Notes: generated from the letters alone by a model not told the origin. A DNA stretch of 64,000 bases from Roseiarcus sp963765375 (GCA_963765375.1 CAVXVZ010000009.1:186001-250000), one strand, 5' to 3'; positions 1 to 9,920 are shown, counted from the first letter of the stretch. Translations and numbers: made by a program.

Positions 1-99
1 GCCGCCGCGCTCAAATATCGTGCGCCAGACGACAGCGCCCCGCCGCGGCAGCCGACGATCGCTGAACTGAGAGCCGCATTCCCGAATGGCGCGCTCTAA
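1..99 (+). CDS. C-terminal end of an upstream phage gene (partial)
   Basis: Frame 1 is open from the first base and ends at TAA 97-99, giving the last 32 residues (ending PNGAL) of a protein that begins outside the window. It lies 28 bases upstream of the tape measure gene and on the same strand, so it is probably a small tail-assembly protein. In gene-transfer-agent clusters a small chaperone-like gene occupies this place. The fragment is too short to assign a family. Confidence 0.5.
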   Translation, partial: AAALKYRAPDDSAPPRQPTIAELRAAFPNGAL

Positions 100-127
100 A
101 GAGGCGCGCATAAGTCAAGGATGAGCG

Positions 128-1438
128 ATGGCCGACGCCAATGTCTCCGTCAGCTTCAGCGCTTCGATCGCCGACTTCGTCTCGGGAGTCGGCGAGGCGA
201 AGGACGCGTTGCAAAGCTTCTCGGCGCCTTTCGGCGAAATCAACGGCCAACTGGCCTCGCTCGCCAATGCTTCATCGCAGGCCTTCAGCCCCGATCGCCT
301 GCAGTCCTACCACGACGCGCTGGCCTCAACCCAATCACTGGAACAGTCATTCGCCGCCGACAGCGCTCGCGCCGCAGCGGCGATGCGCGCCGGCGACGAC
401 GAAGCGTATGCCGACGCAACAAGGGCGGCCCAGCTCGCGACCTCAGAAGAATTAAGGATCCTCGGCGACGCGATGAAGCAGAAGCTCGCCCTCTATGCGG
501 AGGAGGCGCGCTTCTACGAGATCACCCAGCAGCAGAAGCTGGCGTTGTCGCAAGCTGCCCTGGACGAGGAGTACGCCGCCGAACTCGCCGCGCTGCAAAA
601 GCGGGAGGCGCTCGGCGAACAATCGCTTGCGATCAAGCAGCGCATCGACGACATGATGATCGAGGCGACGCGCCGCCGCGACGATGAGACGAACGCGTTG
701 ACCCGCTCGGCCTTGCAGGACCAGGAGCGCGACTATCAGTCGTTCGCCGATTCGATCATGGGGGCTTTCAACTCCCAGTTGCGCGGGCTGGTGTCGGGCA
801 CGGAGAGCTGGCATGCGTCATTCAAAAGCGTGCTCGACGACCTGCTGATCAAATTCATCGAGTGGTGCGAAACTACGGTGGAGCGTTACGTCCTGGCGGA
901 AGCGATGAAGACTGCCGCTACGACAACGGGCGCCGCCGCGCGAGCAAGCGCGGAGGACGCCGGCGCCGCGGCCTCGATGGGCGCGCAGGGCGCGGCGGTG
1001 GTCCGATCGATCCTGTCTTCGGCAGCGGAGACATTCGCCGGAGTTTTCGGCTTTCTTTCGCCGCTCATGGGTCCGTTTGCAGCCGGCCCCGCTGCGGCCG
1101 CACAGGCCACGGTCGCTGGCATGGCGGGCGCCGTCGCCTCGGCCGATATCGGCATGTGGCAGGCGCCGCACGATATGCTGACGCTGATCCATCACAACGA
1201 ACTCATCATGCCACAGGCAGAAGCTGGCGCCTTTCGCTCGCTTCTCACGGCGTCGGCGGGCGGCGGCCCGCCCGGAGCATCGGTCGCCATTCATCCGACC
1301 ACGAATATCCACGTCTCGGCGCTCGACGGCGCATCGGTTTCGTCCTGGATGCGCAGCAACGGTCCGGGCATGGCGAAGGCGCTCGACGAAGCGGTTCGGC
1401 ACGGCGCGGCGCTCGGGCTCAAGCGCTTGCGCGGCTAA
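128..1438 (+). CDS. Phage tail tape measure-like protein
   Basis: The 436-residue product begins ATG at 128. It has a helical, charged middle (about residues 100-200) and an Ala/Gly-rich hydrophobic stretch (about 265-345) of the kind found in tape measure proteins, followed by a C-terminal tail. The segment around residue 350, with HHNELIMPQAEAGAFR, resembles the C-terminal 'hkdEmVlPaa' signature of GTA-like tape measure proteins. Its role would be to set tail length and possibly to help DNA cross the membrane. It is short for a tape measure, so the tail is predicted to be short. Its stop overlaps the next start as TAATG. Assignment rests on position and composition more than on motifs. Confidence 0.65.
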   Translation: MADANVSVSFSASIADFVSGVGEAKDALQSFSAPFGEINGQLASLANASSQAFSPDRLQSYHDALASTQSLEQSFAADSARAAAAMRAGDDEAYADATRAAQLATSEELRILGDAMKQKLALYAEEARFYEITQQQKLALSQAALDEEYAAELAALQKREALGEQSLAIKQRIDDMMIEATRRRDDETNALTRSALQDQERDYQSFADSIMGAFNSQLRGLVSGTESWHASFKSVLDDLLIKFIEWCETTVERYVLAEAMKTAATTTGAAARASAEDAGAAASMGAQGAAVVRSILSSAAETFAGVFGFLSPLMGPFAAGPAAAAQATVAGMAGAVASADIGMWQAPHDMLTLIHHNELIMPQAEAGAFRSLLTASAGGGPPGASVAIHPTTNIHVSALDGASVSSWMRSNGPGMAKALDEAVRHGAALGLKRLRG

Positions 1439-3977
1439 TGGCCTCTGTCAACCTCATCGGCGTCCATCTTCTGCCGTCGACTGGCGAATTTGCCTACGAC
1501 GTCTATCCCGCGGTCGGCGCGCAGCGGAATTCGCAGACCGGAATTCTCGACAACCTCACGGTCCAAAACTACTTCTCGAATCCGAACCTGACCGGGAGCG
1601 TCACCGACTATACCAACTCGATCGAGCAGCTTCAGGCGCAGCATCCCGAATGCACGACGGTTTCGGTCGTCATCGCGTGGTTCTTCAATTCGGAAGACGC
1701 CTCGACGTGCCAGGTCTACCCGTCGACAAATTTCATCTTGGGGGAGTTTCAGCAGAATACAGGCGCCGGCTTCGAGCCCGTTGATTGGATGGTTTCGAGC
1801 CTAACGGAGCAAACCACAGGGCTGATCGCGATCCCTGAAATTCCGAACGCCCTCGGCGTTCCCGGCTTCGTCTACGGTGGGACGCCGACAGACCCCAGCG
1901 TCGTCCGATGCATCCGCGACCTCAAGACGAGGGGCTTCAAGGTCGTCTTCTATCCGTTCCTGCTGGGGACGGGTTCGGGCTTCCCGTGGCGCGGGAGGAT
2001 CACGTCGCCCAACGATCTCTCGCAGCTCGCCACGAACGATGTGAATACGTTCATGGGCGGTGCAACGACCTCCGATTTTGTTCGCGATGCGACCAATCTA
2101 ACGGTCGCCTATGCCGGCCCGCCGCTCGATTACACATATCGGCGGATGGTTCTGCACTACGCGAATCTTTGCATTGTCGCCGGCGGGGTCAACCTGTTCG
2201 TGATCGGCTCGGAGCTCCGAGGACTCGAAATTCTCCGCGGGCCGAACTGGACCCGAGCGGGCCAGAATGACGGCTCTGGAAATGCGATCTGGGACTATCC
2301 GATGGTTGCCGCGCTTAACACCCTGGCGAACGACGTGCGGTCGACCTTCGATTCTGCGGGCTACGTTAAAAGCCTCTCGACCCTCGAAAACCTAATCACC
2401 TATTCGGCCGATTGGTCGAGCTGGATGGGCTGGCCGCATCCGGGAGAGAACGGACAGTGGCCACACTTGGACCAATTGCGGGCGAATCCGAATATCGACT
2501 TCGTATCGTTTGACAACTATCTGCCGCTGACGGATTGGACAACGGCGAGCAACGGCGGAGTGGACGGCGACGAATGGCTGACGGCGGCCTATGCGGGAGC
2601 TTGGCCGCCTCCGGCGAATGAACTCAGCGGCTTGGGGCTCAGCGGTCCGCCGACAATCTACTCGACGCCCTATCTCAAGGAGAACATTGAGGGCGGCCAA
2701 TATTTCAACTGGTTCTACAACGACGGCGCCGCGGGCGGTCATGCGGCCTACGGCCTCGATCCGAACGGTTCCGACCTCCAAGTCACCCTGCCAACCGGCG
2801 ATCGGTTGGCGCAGGCGCGCAATCCCTATTTCGCCAATCAAGAGATTCTCGCGCCGAAACAACTGCGCTGGTGGTGGAACAATCTTCACCGCGCAGTCTA
2901 TGCGACGCCATCGAGCGGCGGCGCCTGGGTTCCAAATGGTCCGCAGACGCAATGGGTTCCGAATTCGAAATCGATCATCACGCTCGAATATGGCTTCGCG
3001 GCCTGCGACAAGGCGACCAACGAACCAAACGTCTTCTACGACGCGAAGTCGACCGAAAGTGCGACCGCCTTCTGGTCGATCTGGGACCCGGCGAACAATC
3101 TGGGCTATCTGCCGCGCCGCGACGACACCATCCAGGCGGTAGCGCTTGAAGCGGTCTACGAATATTGGAACGTCGACGGAAACAATGAGACGGTCGGCGG
3201 CCTGCCGATGCTCAACTGGGCGTTCTGCTGCGTCTGGAGCTGGGACGCGCGGCCCTTTCCGACGTTTCCTGACAACAACACGGCCTGGGGCGATACCGGG
3301 AACTGGGAGCAGGGTTTCTGGACGAACGGCGTCCGCGACACGCTCCGCCGCCAGCGCCGAGCCCACCGCCGACACCACCGAGCTTTGAGACCTTCCCGAC
3401 CATCGCAACCCTGTCTTGGTCGATCGATATTCGGCCCAAGTTCTCGACGCTGGTCGCGCCGCATGTCTCGGGGCGGGAAACGCGGGCCCAGCAGTTCGCT
3501 AGCCCCTATTTCGACATTGAGTTGACGTACGAGATTTTGCGCTCGGCTGCGGGCTACGAGGAATTGCAGACGATCGCGGGCTTCTTCGCGGAAATGAGCG
3601 GCGAGAGCGCGCCGTTCTGGATCGCGCCGCCAGGCCTGGATACGGCCTTGGGGCAAATGATCGGGACCGGGGATGGAGTGACGGCCACCTTCCCGCTTGT
3701 GGCCTGGATCGGTGACTATGCGGGACCTGTCTATGGCGCCTCGGGGGTTTCGGCGGTCTACCTCAACGACGTGAGCCAGCCGACGGGCTGGACCGTTTCG
3801 ACCGGCTATCTGCCGGCGATCACCTTTGCGACTGCGCCAGAGTTGGGCGTGATCATCACTGCCGACTTTGGCGTCCTTTGGCTCTGCCGGTTCGCCGAGG
3901 ACGCGCAGGATTTTAACGAGTTCATGGCGATGCTGTTCGAGTTGCGGACCCTTCGCTTGTCGACGGTGAGGCCATGA
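1438..3977 (+). CDS. GTA-type TIM-barrel protein joined to a DUF2460 tail domain (one apparent frameshift)
   Basis: Residues 1 to about 630 match the GTA TIM-barrel glycoside-hydrolase-like domain. Visible hallmarks are GFVYGGTPTDPSVV, HYANL followed by VAGGVNLFVIGSELRG, NIDFVSFDNYLPLTDW and WSWDARPFPTFP. Such proteins sit at the tail tip and are thought to act on cell wall or capsule. Frame 1 then becomes an arginine-rich nonsense tail ending at 3525. From about 3340 frame 3 instead reads a proline-rich linker (PPAPSPPPTPPSFETFP) and continues without a stop into a DUF2460 domain ending at 3977. Frame 3 has no ATG, GTG or TTG before 3522, so a separate gene would start inside the domain. The restored product is 846 residues if one base is missing around 3330-3345. 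The downstream paralogue shares the FSTLVA.HVSGRE segment, which supports the join. Confidence 0.8.
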
Positions 3978-4600
3978 CAACGCCGCCATCCTTCCCAACA
4001 CTCGCCGGGCTGGGGTTCAGCGTCCACAAGAAGCCCCTGTTCTCGACGCTCGTCGCAAGCCACGTCTCAGGCCGCGAGGTTCGCGATCCGCTTTATCAAA
4101 ATCCGATCTGGCAATTCGAACTGACCTTCGACGGCCTCACATCGGAGACAACTCCATCCGCCGCCTTCGCGAATCTCGGGGCGAGCTCGCTTCAAAGCCT
4201 CATGGGCTTTTTTCTGCAAAACCAAGGCCAGTTCAGTACGTTTCTCTACACTGACCCGACCGACAACACCGCAATAAACGCGCAGTTTGCGCTCGGCGAT
4301 GGCGCGACCGACAGTTTCACCTTCGGCCGCTTCATGGGCGCGTTTCTCGAACCCGTCGGCTGGGTGACGGCAGTCTCGAACGTCTACCTCAACGGCGCAA
4401 ATCAGGGCTCGGGCTGGTCGCTCTCGACTCCCAATTCGCTGGTTTTCAATTCCGCGCCTACCGCCGGCGTCACGATTGCGGCGACCTTCACTTACGCCTT
4501 TCAGTGCCGGTTCGAATCCGACGACATGGATTTTGAGCAATTCATGTCGGCCTTGTGGAAGGTGGACAGCCTCAAGTTCAGATCGGTGAGGACGTCCTGA
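3974..4600 (+). CDS. DUF2460 tail protein, second copy
   Basis: This 208-residue protein starts with ATG overlapping the previous stop (ATGA). It carries the DUF2460 pattern: HVSGREVRDPLYQNPIWQF near the N-terminus, a central GDGATDSFTF segment, then PVGWVT, an SVYLNG-type strand and C-terminal KFRSVRTS. DUF2460 proteins are GTA gp12-type baseplate or distal-tail components. It is a full-length paralogue of the domain just upstream, so two related subunits are probably used in the same ring or in adjoining rings. Reading frame, start and stop are all clean. Confidence 0.8.
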   Translation: MTTPPSFPTLAGLGFSVHKKPLFSTLVASHVSGREVRDPLYQNPIWQFELTFDGLTSETTPSAAFANLGASSLQSLMGFFLQNQGQFSTFLYTDPTDNTAINAQFALGDGATDSFTFGRFMGAFLEPVGWVTAVSNVYLNGANQGSGWSLSTPNSLVFNSAPTAGVTIAATFTYAFQCRFESDDMDFEQFMSALWKVDSLKFRSVRTS

Positions 4601-4723
4601 TGACCGCAGCCGGAGAGCCCGATCAGCGATCCGCCGGAGATCAATGAACCTGTCGCTCTGGTCTGCCTGCCCGGCGATGCTTTGTCGCCGACGCTCAAAA
4701 ATTACACGATCGGGTGGCTCTAG
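4600..4723 (+). pseudogene. Broken small phage ORF
   Basis: ATG at 4600 overlaps the upstream stop and opens MTAAGEPDQ before a TGA at 4645-4647. Frame 2 from about 4626 continues as protein-like sequence (DPPEINEPVALVCLPGDAL) to TAG at 4721. The junction contains GATCAGC followed by GATCCG. Removing seven bases of this near-duplication gives an unbroken GEPDPPEINEP, so a 7-bp insertion may have broken the frame. After the TAG, frame 2 runs on into the next small ORF, and the two could once have been one gene. Confidence 0.35.
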
Positions 4724-4734
4724 GGAGTCGAGGA

Positions 4735-4755
4735 CTGGAATCGATCGGATTCCAG
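4735..4755. repeat. 8-bp inverted repeat with 5-base loop
   Basis: CTGGAATC at 4735-4742 is complementary to GATTCCAG at 4748-4755, with five bases between. No T-run follows, so it is not a convincing terminator. It lies between the broken ORF and the next small gene. Confidence 0.35.
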
Positions 4756-4810
4756 TAGGCTGGCCTGCGCCACATTGGAAACGGCTCGCCGCGACGGAAA
4801 GGATCGTCTG

Positions 4811-4999
4811 ATGGACGCACTGCTGGCGCTCTACTTCCGAATGACGAGTTTTCCGTTCGACCTTTGGGCTGGCTGGCTCGATACGCTGGAAAGCGACAGG
4901 CTGCGATATGAGCGCTATGAGCGTCCTGCAGCCAATATCGAGCGGGAGGAGGAGATCGAGCGGCTGGAACTGCGGCTTGCGGAGATTCGGCGCCAGTGA
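4811..4999 (+). CDS. Small phage protein with hydrophobic start and charged helix
   Basis: The 62-residue product starts at ATG 4811, chosen because AAAGGA lies nine bases upstream; TTG at 4775 is an in-frame alternative that adds 12 residues. The N-terminal half is hydrophobic and aromatic (LLALYFRMTSFPFDLWAGW). The C-terminal half is a strongly charged helix (EREEEIERLELRLAEIRR), probably a coiled coil. Its TGA overlaps the GTG start of the DUF2163 gene. I do not recognise a family. Confidence 0.55.
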   Translation: MDALLALYFRMTSFPFDLWAGWLDTLESDRLRYERYERPAANIEREEEIERLELRLAEIRRQ

Positions 5000-5865
5000 A
5001 GACGACCGCGACCGCCGTCCAAACGCTGCTCGTCGCGGCGATGGCCTCGCCAGACTCGCCGATCGCCTTCGCCGAATGTTTCACGTTCATCACGACAACG
5101 GGCGTGCAATACACCTGGACGAGCGTCGACTATGACGTTGTTTACAACGGCTTCACCTTTTCATCTTCCGGGCCGCTCGTCTCGGGGCTGAAATACAAGG
5201 GGAGCGTCGGGCTCGACGTCGACAAGCAACAGATTACGATCGCGGCGCGGCCGACGGACACCATCAACGGCGCGCCCTTTCTCATTGCATTGCGAGACGG
5301 AGCGTTCGACGGAGCGCCCGTCTATCGTGATCGCGTCTTTCTTACCGGGCCGATGGGGAGCGTGGTCGGCGGCGTGCGGATGTTCCAAGGTCGCGTATCG
5401 ACCATTGATTCCGTGGGACGAACGCAAGCCACTCTGACGGTCGCCAGCGATCTCGTGATCCTCGATTACGACATGCCCAGGAATCTATTTTCGCCCACCT
5501 GTCTGCACACGCTCTACGACGCCGGTTGTGGGGTGATCCGGGGAACATTCAGCGTCAATGGCGCAGCCGGGGCCGGTTCAACCTCGAACACAATCAACAC
5601 GTCCGTCGCCGCTGCGGGCCATGTGCAAGGCTCGCTCGTCTGGACATCGGGCGCCAACGCCAACTTGCGCTCGACGGTGAAGAGCGTCAACGCAGGGTCG
5701 GCGCTGAACCTCATGTACCCGCTGCCGTTCGCGCCAGCGACCGGAGATGCGTTCACCGTGGCTTTCGGCTGCAACCACACCCAGGCGACGTGTCAGGGGA
5801 CGTTCAACAACCTCGCCAACTTCCGCGGCTTTCCCTACGTGCCGCCCCCGCAACTTGCCTACTGA
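4996..5865 (+). CDS. DUF2163 phage hub/baseplate protein
   Basis: The 289-residue protein starts with GTG overlapping the previous stop. It matches the DUF2163 family, which includes the GTA gp13-type distal tail hub. Four cysteines lie in the C-terminal half: two in CLHTLYDAGC and two in GCNHTQATC, just before NLANFRGFPYVP, a very typical ending. In the related lambda tail-tip protein L, cysteines bind an iron-sulfur cluster; the same is inferred here. The order DUF2460, DUF2163, NlpC/P60, large tip protein follows the GTA tail operon. Confidence 0.8.
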   Translation: MKTTATAVQTLLVAAMASPDSPIAFAECFTFITTTGVQYTWTSVDYDVVYNGFTFSSSGPLVSGLKYKGSVGLDVDKQQITIAARPTDTINGAPFLIALRDGAFDGAPVYRDRVFLTGPMGSVVGGVRMFQGRVSTIDSVGRTQATLTVASDLVILDYDMPRNLFSPTCLHTLYDAGCGVIRGTFSVNGAAGAGSTSNTINTSVAAAGHVQGSLVWTSGANANLRSTVKSVNAGSALNLMYPLPFAPATGDAFTVAFGCNHTQATCQGTFNNLANFRGFPYVPPPQLAY

Positions 5866-5876
5866 TGAGAGATCGA

Positions 5877-6068
5877 ATGTCAAATTTTTGCAACACGATA
5901 GGCAGGACGACCGTTCAGGCGTCGGCTGATCGGGACGGCCAAGGCGTCACAATGAGCATTCGCGACGCGGCAGGCCATCGCATCGAAAAGAGAGACATCG
6001 AAGTCGATGTCCAAGTGCGTCACGGCGCTGTCGCCGCCACGATCCGCCGGCGCGGCCGCGCCGCGTGA
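5877..6068 (+). CDS. Small phage hypothetical protein
   Basis: ATG at 5877 follows GAGAGATCG and opens a 63-residue ORF that ends inside the GTG start of the peptidase gene (GTGA overlap). The tight packing between two tail genes supports real translation. The protein is polar, with a basic C-terminus (TIRRRGRAA). I do not recognise a domain. Confidence 0.5.
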   Translation: MSNFCNTIGRTTVQASADRDGQGVTMSIRDAAGHRIEKRDIEVDVQVRHGAVAATIRRRGRAA

Positions 6069-6511
6069 TCGAACAGGAGCGCGCGGCGGTCGTCGCTGAG
6101 GCGCGCTCATGGCTTGGCACTCGCTACCATCACGCAGCTGACGTGAAGGGCCGCCAAGGCGGCGTCGACTGCGCCATGCTGCTGGTGCGCGTCTATTGCG
6201 ACCTCGGCCTGGTCGAGCGGTTCGACCCGCGCCCCTACACGCGCGATTGGTTCCTGCATCGCAACGAGGAACGCTATCTCGGGTTTCTGCTCGCGCGCTC
6301 GCATGAGGTTCGTGAGCCCGGGCTCGGCGACATCGTTCTTTTCAGGATGGGCCGGTGCTTCGCCCATGCGGGCATTGTCTCGCGCACCGATCCGCTGACG
6401 ATCGTCCATGCGTTCGGTCCGGCCCGCTATGTCGTCGAGGACGTGATTGCGCGCCGCGCCGAACTGGCGGCCCGGCTCAAGACCGCGAAATTCGCGAGCT
6501 ATTGGGGATAG
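6065..6511 (+). CDS. NlpC/P60 tail peptidase (GTA gp14-like)
   Basis: This 148-residue protein starts with GTG. It has the NlpC/P60 cysteine peptidase layout: WLGTRYHHAADVKG, catalytic Cys in GGVDCAMLLVRVY, catalytic His in FAHAGIV, and a third polar residue in VHAFG. Phage tail peptidases of this type cut peptidoglycan stem peptides so the tail can pass through the wall. Length and position match the 'phage cell wall peptidase' next to DUF2163 and gp15 in GTA-like operons. The tail-tip gene starts four bases after its stop. Confidence 0.85.
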   Translation: MIEQERAAVVAEARSWLGTRYHHAADVKGRQGGVDCAMLLVRVYCDLGLVERFDPRPYTRDWFLHRNEERYLGFLLARSHEVREPGLGDIVLFRMGRCFAHAGIVSRTDPLTIVHAFGPARYVVEDVIARRAELAARLKTAKFASYWG

Positions 6512-6514
6512 AGA

Positions 6515-9039
6515 TTGGCCTTCCTGCGGCGCAACGACAACGCGAAACCGGATTACACCGCGCTCCAACTCCAAACCTCGACCTCGATCCTGCCGGTCCC
6601 GATCGTTTGGGGCCAGAACAAGATTTCGGTCAACGTCCTTTGGTACACCAACTTTCAAGCGGTCCCTGGAGGGAGCGGCAAGGGCATCGGCGGCAAGGGC
6701 GGCCTGGTCGGAGACGGGAACTCGGCGGGCGCCGATTACACCTACACCGCCGACATCATCTTGGGGCTGTGCGAGGGACCGATCGATGGAATCGGCCTCA
6801 TCTGGAAAGACCTTTCGATCTACGCGCCCCTAGAATTGGGCCTCGGGACTGAGTTCGGGACGACGCCGCAGGCTGTCTGGTCGTATCTGGCGGAGATTTA
6901 CCCCGACAACGCGCTCGCCTATCAGGGCACCGCCTACTTTTGGGGTGAGGGCTATGACCTCGGCAACTCGGCCTCGATCGGCAATCACAACGTCGAGATT
7001 CTTGGCGTCCTTTCCGGCTCGGGCGTCAACGGGATCGACGCCGATCCGGCGTTCGTCATCCAAGATTTCCTGACCAACGCCCAATATGGCTGCGGCTTCA
7101 GCCCAGCCAGCATCGATTTCGGGATCGTTGCTGACCAACAACGATTCGCTCAGGGCCTATTGTTGGGCAATGGGCTATGCCTTCTCGCCGGCCCTGGTCA
7201 GCCAGGAACAGGCGTCGAGCATCCTCGCCCGCTGGTTGCGGCTTTTCAATTGCGCGGCAGTTTGGAGCGGCGGTCTTCTCAAATTCATTCCATACGGCGA
7301 CACCGCGATTTCGCAAGGAACTGCGACTACCTATCAGACGCAGCTTTCGATCCCCACGCCGATTCCGGCGTCGTCGGGGGTGACGCTGCCGGCCTATGTC
7401 GAAGTCGCTTCCTCGACGGCATTCGTTTCGGATGGCGGCGTGGTCTACGCCTCCTCTAACGTCGCCTTCGCGTTCATCGGGGCGGCGATCCCGAGCGCTG
7501 CCGGCGAATATGGCATGGTCACGCCGGGCACTTATATCTTCGGGCCAGCCGACCAGGGGAAGCCAGTCGTTGTTACCTACACCGCGCAGGCGGCCGGGAA
7601 CTTCGCGCCGAACCTGACGCCGGTTTACGAACTGACCGACGACAATTTCGTTGACGAGAAGGGCAACAAGGACCCGGTTCAGGTCGAGCGGGTCGACGTG
7701 TTCTCGCTGCCGACCATCCAGCGCATCGAGGTCTGCTCGCGGGACAACCAATATTCCGCGACGCCGGTTGAGGCGCGCGACCAATCGCAGATTGAGATTT
7801 TCGGCCCGCGCGTCGGCTCGACGATCCAGGCGCATGAAATTTGCGATGAGAACACAATGGGGCCGCTGATCGCACAGACGATCCTACAGCGCGAGCTCTA
7901 TGTCAGAACCAAGTTCACCTTCAAGCTCTCGTGGGAATATTGCCTGCTCGATCCGATGGACATTGTGACCATCACGGACGAAAACCTCGGCCTCGACAAC
8001 TATTCGGTCCGAGTGATCCAGATCGAGGAAGACGACAAGGGGCTGCTCGCCTTCGCCTGCGAGGAGCTTGTCGCAGGCGTCTCAAACCCAGCTTTCTACG
8101 CGAGCGCGGCCGCAGGCGGCTATCAGCCGAACCAAGGCGTGCCCGCGGTAGCGATCAACACGCCGCTCATCGTCCAGCCGCCGCTCGGCCTGACCGGCGG
8201 AGTGGCGCAGGTATGGGTCGGGGCTTCGGGGATCAACGGCGGTGGCGGGACGCAATGGGGCGGCGCTAACGTCTATGTCTCAATCGACAACGTGACCTAT
8301 TCTCAGGTCGCGGTCCTGGTCGGACCGATGCGCCAGGGTTTCCTCACGGATAGCATTCCCGCCGCGGGGGGCTGGGACTCGGTCGACACCTTGTCGGTCG
8401 ACCTCTCGGAAAGCGGCGGAACGCTTACCGGGACAAGCCAAGCCGCGGCGCAACAGGGCGCGACGCTCTCACTCGTCGATCAGGAATTTCTCGCCTACGA
8501 GACGGCGACGCTTGTTTCCGGCAACGCCTACAATTTGACCGGCCTTGCGCGCGGCCAAGGCGGCTCCGATCCCAACCGGCGCACCGTTCGCTCGCATTGA
8601 TGGGGCGGTCGTTCGCTACACGCTGCCGGCCAACTTCGCCGGTCTCCCGCTCTATTTCAAATTTCAGAGCTTCAACGTGTTCGGGGGAGGCGCGGAAGAC
8701 CTCTCAACCTGCGCGGTCTACACCTTCACGCCGCCGGCCGCCTCGTCAACCGATCCGATCTTCGCCCAACTGCAAACCGGATTTCCTCTCGACCTCGGGC
8801 AAGTAACGGCATCGGCGACGATCGCAGATGATTGGGGGTCGCTTGCAAGTGCGGCGACCGCTTCGCTCGACCTCGGCTCCGTCACGGTGACGGTTACAAA
8901 TCCGATCGCGGTTCAACTCTTGAGCGGCGTTCCGCTTGACCTCGGCCAGACGACGGCGGCGGTCTCACTTTCGGACGACTTCGGTTCGACCACCAACGAT
9001 GCGGTGGTCGATGTCATTGATTTGGGGACAGTTCCTTGA
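6515..9039 (+). CDS. Large tail-tip protein, GTA gp15-like without its TIM barrel (two apparent frameshifts)
   Basis: TTG at 6515 follows GGGGATAGAGA. Three frames in series make one protein of about 840 residues. Frame 2 runs from 6515 to about 7115 (PIVWGQNKISVNVLWYTNFQ, YTADIILGLCEGPI, VIQDFLTNAQYGCGF). Frame 3 covers about 7120-8570 (YAFSPALVSQEQASSILARW, GGLLKFIPYGDTA). Frame 1 covers about 8575-9039 (TGAPFARIDGAVVRY, LYFKFQSFNVFG). Dropping one T of GATTTC at 7115-7120 restores frame 2 to 3 as SIDSGSLLTNNDS; dropping one base of CCCAACC near 8570 restores frame 3 to 1. The last 100 residues hold two copies of a DLG..TA....DD.GS motif. It probably forms the tail tip that contacts the host. 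Confidence 0.8.
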
Positions 9040-9890
9040 GCGAGCAGCTTCAACTTCGGCGCGGTACATCGACTCAGGTTGCGGCCTTCACCGGCGCGCA
9101 AGGCGAGACGGTGATGGACACGACCAACAACCGGCTGATCGTCAACGATGGCTCGACTGCCGGCGGATGGCCGGCCGCGAAGCTCGCCGAGGTCATTACC
9201 AACGGGCGGACGACGGTTTCGGACGTGGCCTATACCGCGCTTGTGACTGATCGCATGGTCTCTTACACGACGCTCACCGCAGCGCGCGCGGTCACACTGC
9301 CTGCTGCGTCCACCTACCCGACCGGAACGCGCCTGCTCATCGTCGACGAGACGGGGAACTGCTCGACGACGAAAACGCTCACAATGACGCCGAATGGGAC
9401 GGACATGATAAACGGCGCGGCGTCGGCGATCGTCAACGAGGCCTATGGCTTCATCGGCATCGAAAGCAATGGCGTTGGGGCGTGGACAGTCGTCGATGAG
9501 GGCTTCATGCCCGCGCTGGCCAATGTCGCCGCTGCAGCGCATGGCGCAAACATCCAAATCGGATTGCTCGAAACCCTCGTCACGCTCTCCGGCGGGTCAA
9601 CAAACGCCAGCGTGCAAATCCCTGCTAATTGCATCGTACTCGCGGTCGGCGCGCGAGTCGTGACCGCCATAACCGGCGCGGCCTCGTATGAGGTTGGCGT
9701 TTCCGGCAACCTGTCACAATTCGGCTCTGGTTTGAGCATCGCGGCTGGCTCGACCAATTACGGCCTCATCGGCCCGACCGCGTTTTACTCGGCGACGACG
9801 CTGACCATCACCGCGACCGGGGGCAGTTTCAGCGGCGGCCAGGTCAGACTGTCGACCGCATACATGGTGGCCAATCCGTCGGCGGCGTAA
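9036..9890 (+). CDS. Tail fibre with Mtd-type N-terminal domain
   Basis: The 284-residue protein starts at TTG 9036, overlapping the previous stop, with GGGGACAG upstream. The first 50 residues (LQLRRGTSTQVAAFTGAQGE, then TTNNRLIVNDGSTAGG) match the N-terminal domain shared with the phage major tropism determinant (Mtd_N). The C-terminal part (GAASYEVGVSG, then FSGGQVRLSTAYM) resembles the C-terminus of DUF2793 tail proteins. It probably anchors a receptor-binding fibre to the tail tip. No reverse transcriptase or variable-repeat pair of a diversity-generating system is nearby. Confidence 0.7.
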   Translation: MSEQLQLRRGTSTQVAAFTGAQGETVMDTTNNRLIVNDGSTAGGWPAAKLAEVITNGRTTVSDVAYTALVTDRMVSYTTLTAARAVTLPAASTYPTGTRLLIVDETGNCSTTKTLTMTPNGTDMINGAASAIVNEAYGFIGIESNGVGAWTVVDEGFMPALANVAAAAHGANIQIGLLETLVTLSGGSTNASVQIPANCIVLAVGARVVTAITGAASYEVGVSGNLSQFGSGLSIAAGSTNYGLIGPTAFYSATTLTITATGGSFSGGQVRLSTAYMVANPSAA

Positions 9891-9920
9891 CGCTGATCCT
9901 CCCTCAACCGAGGTTCTCTC

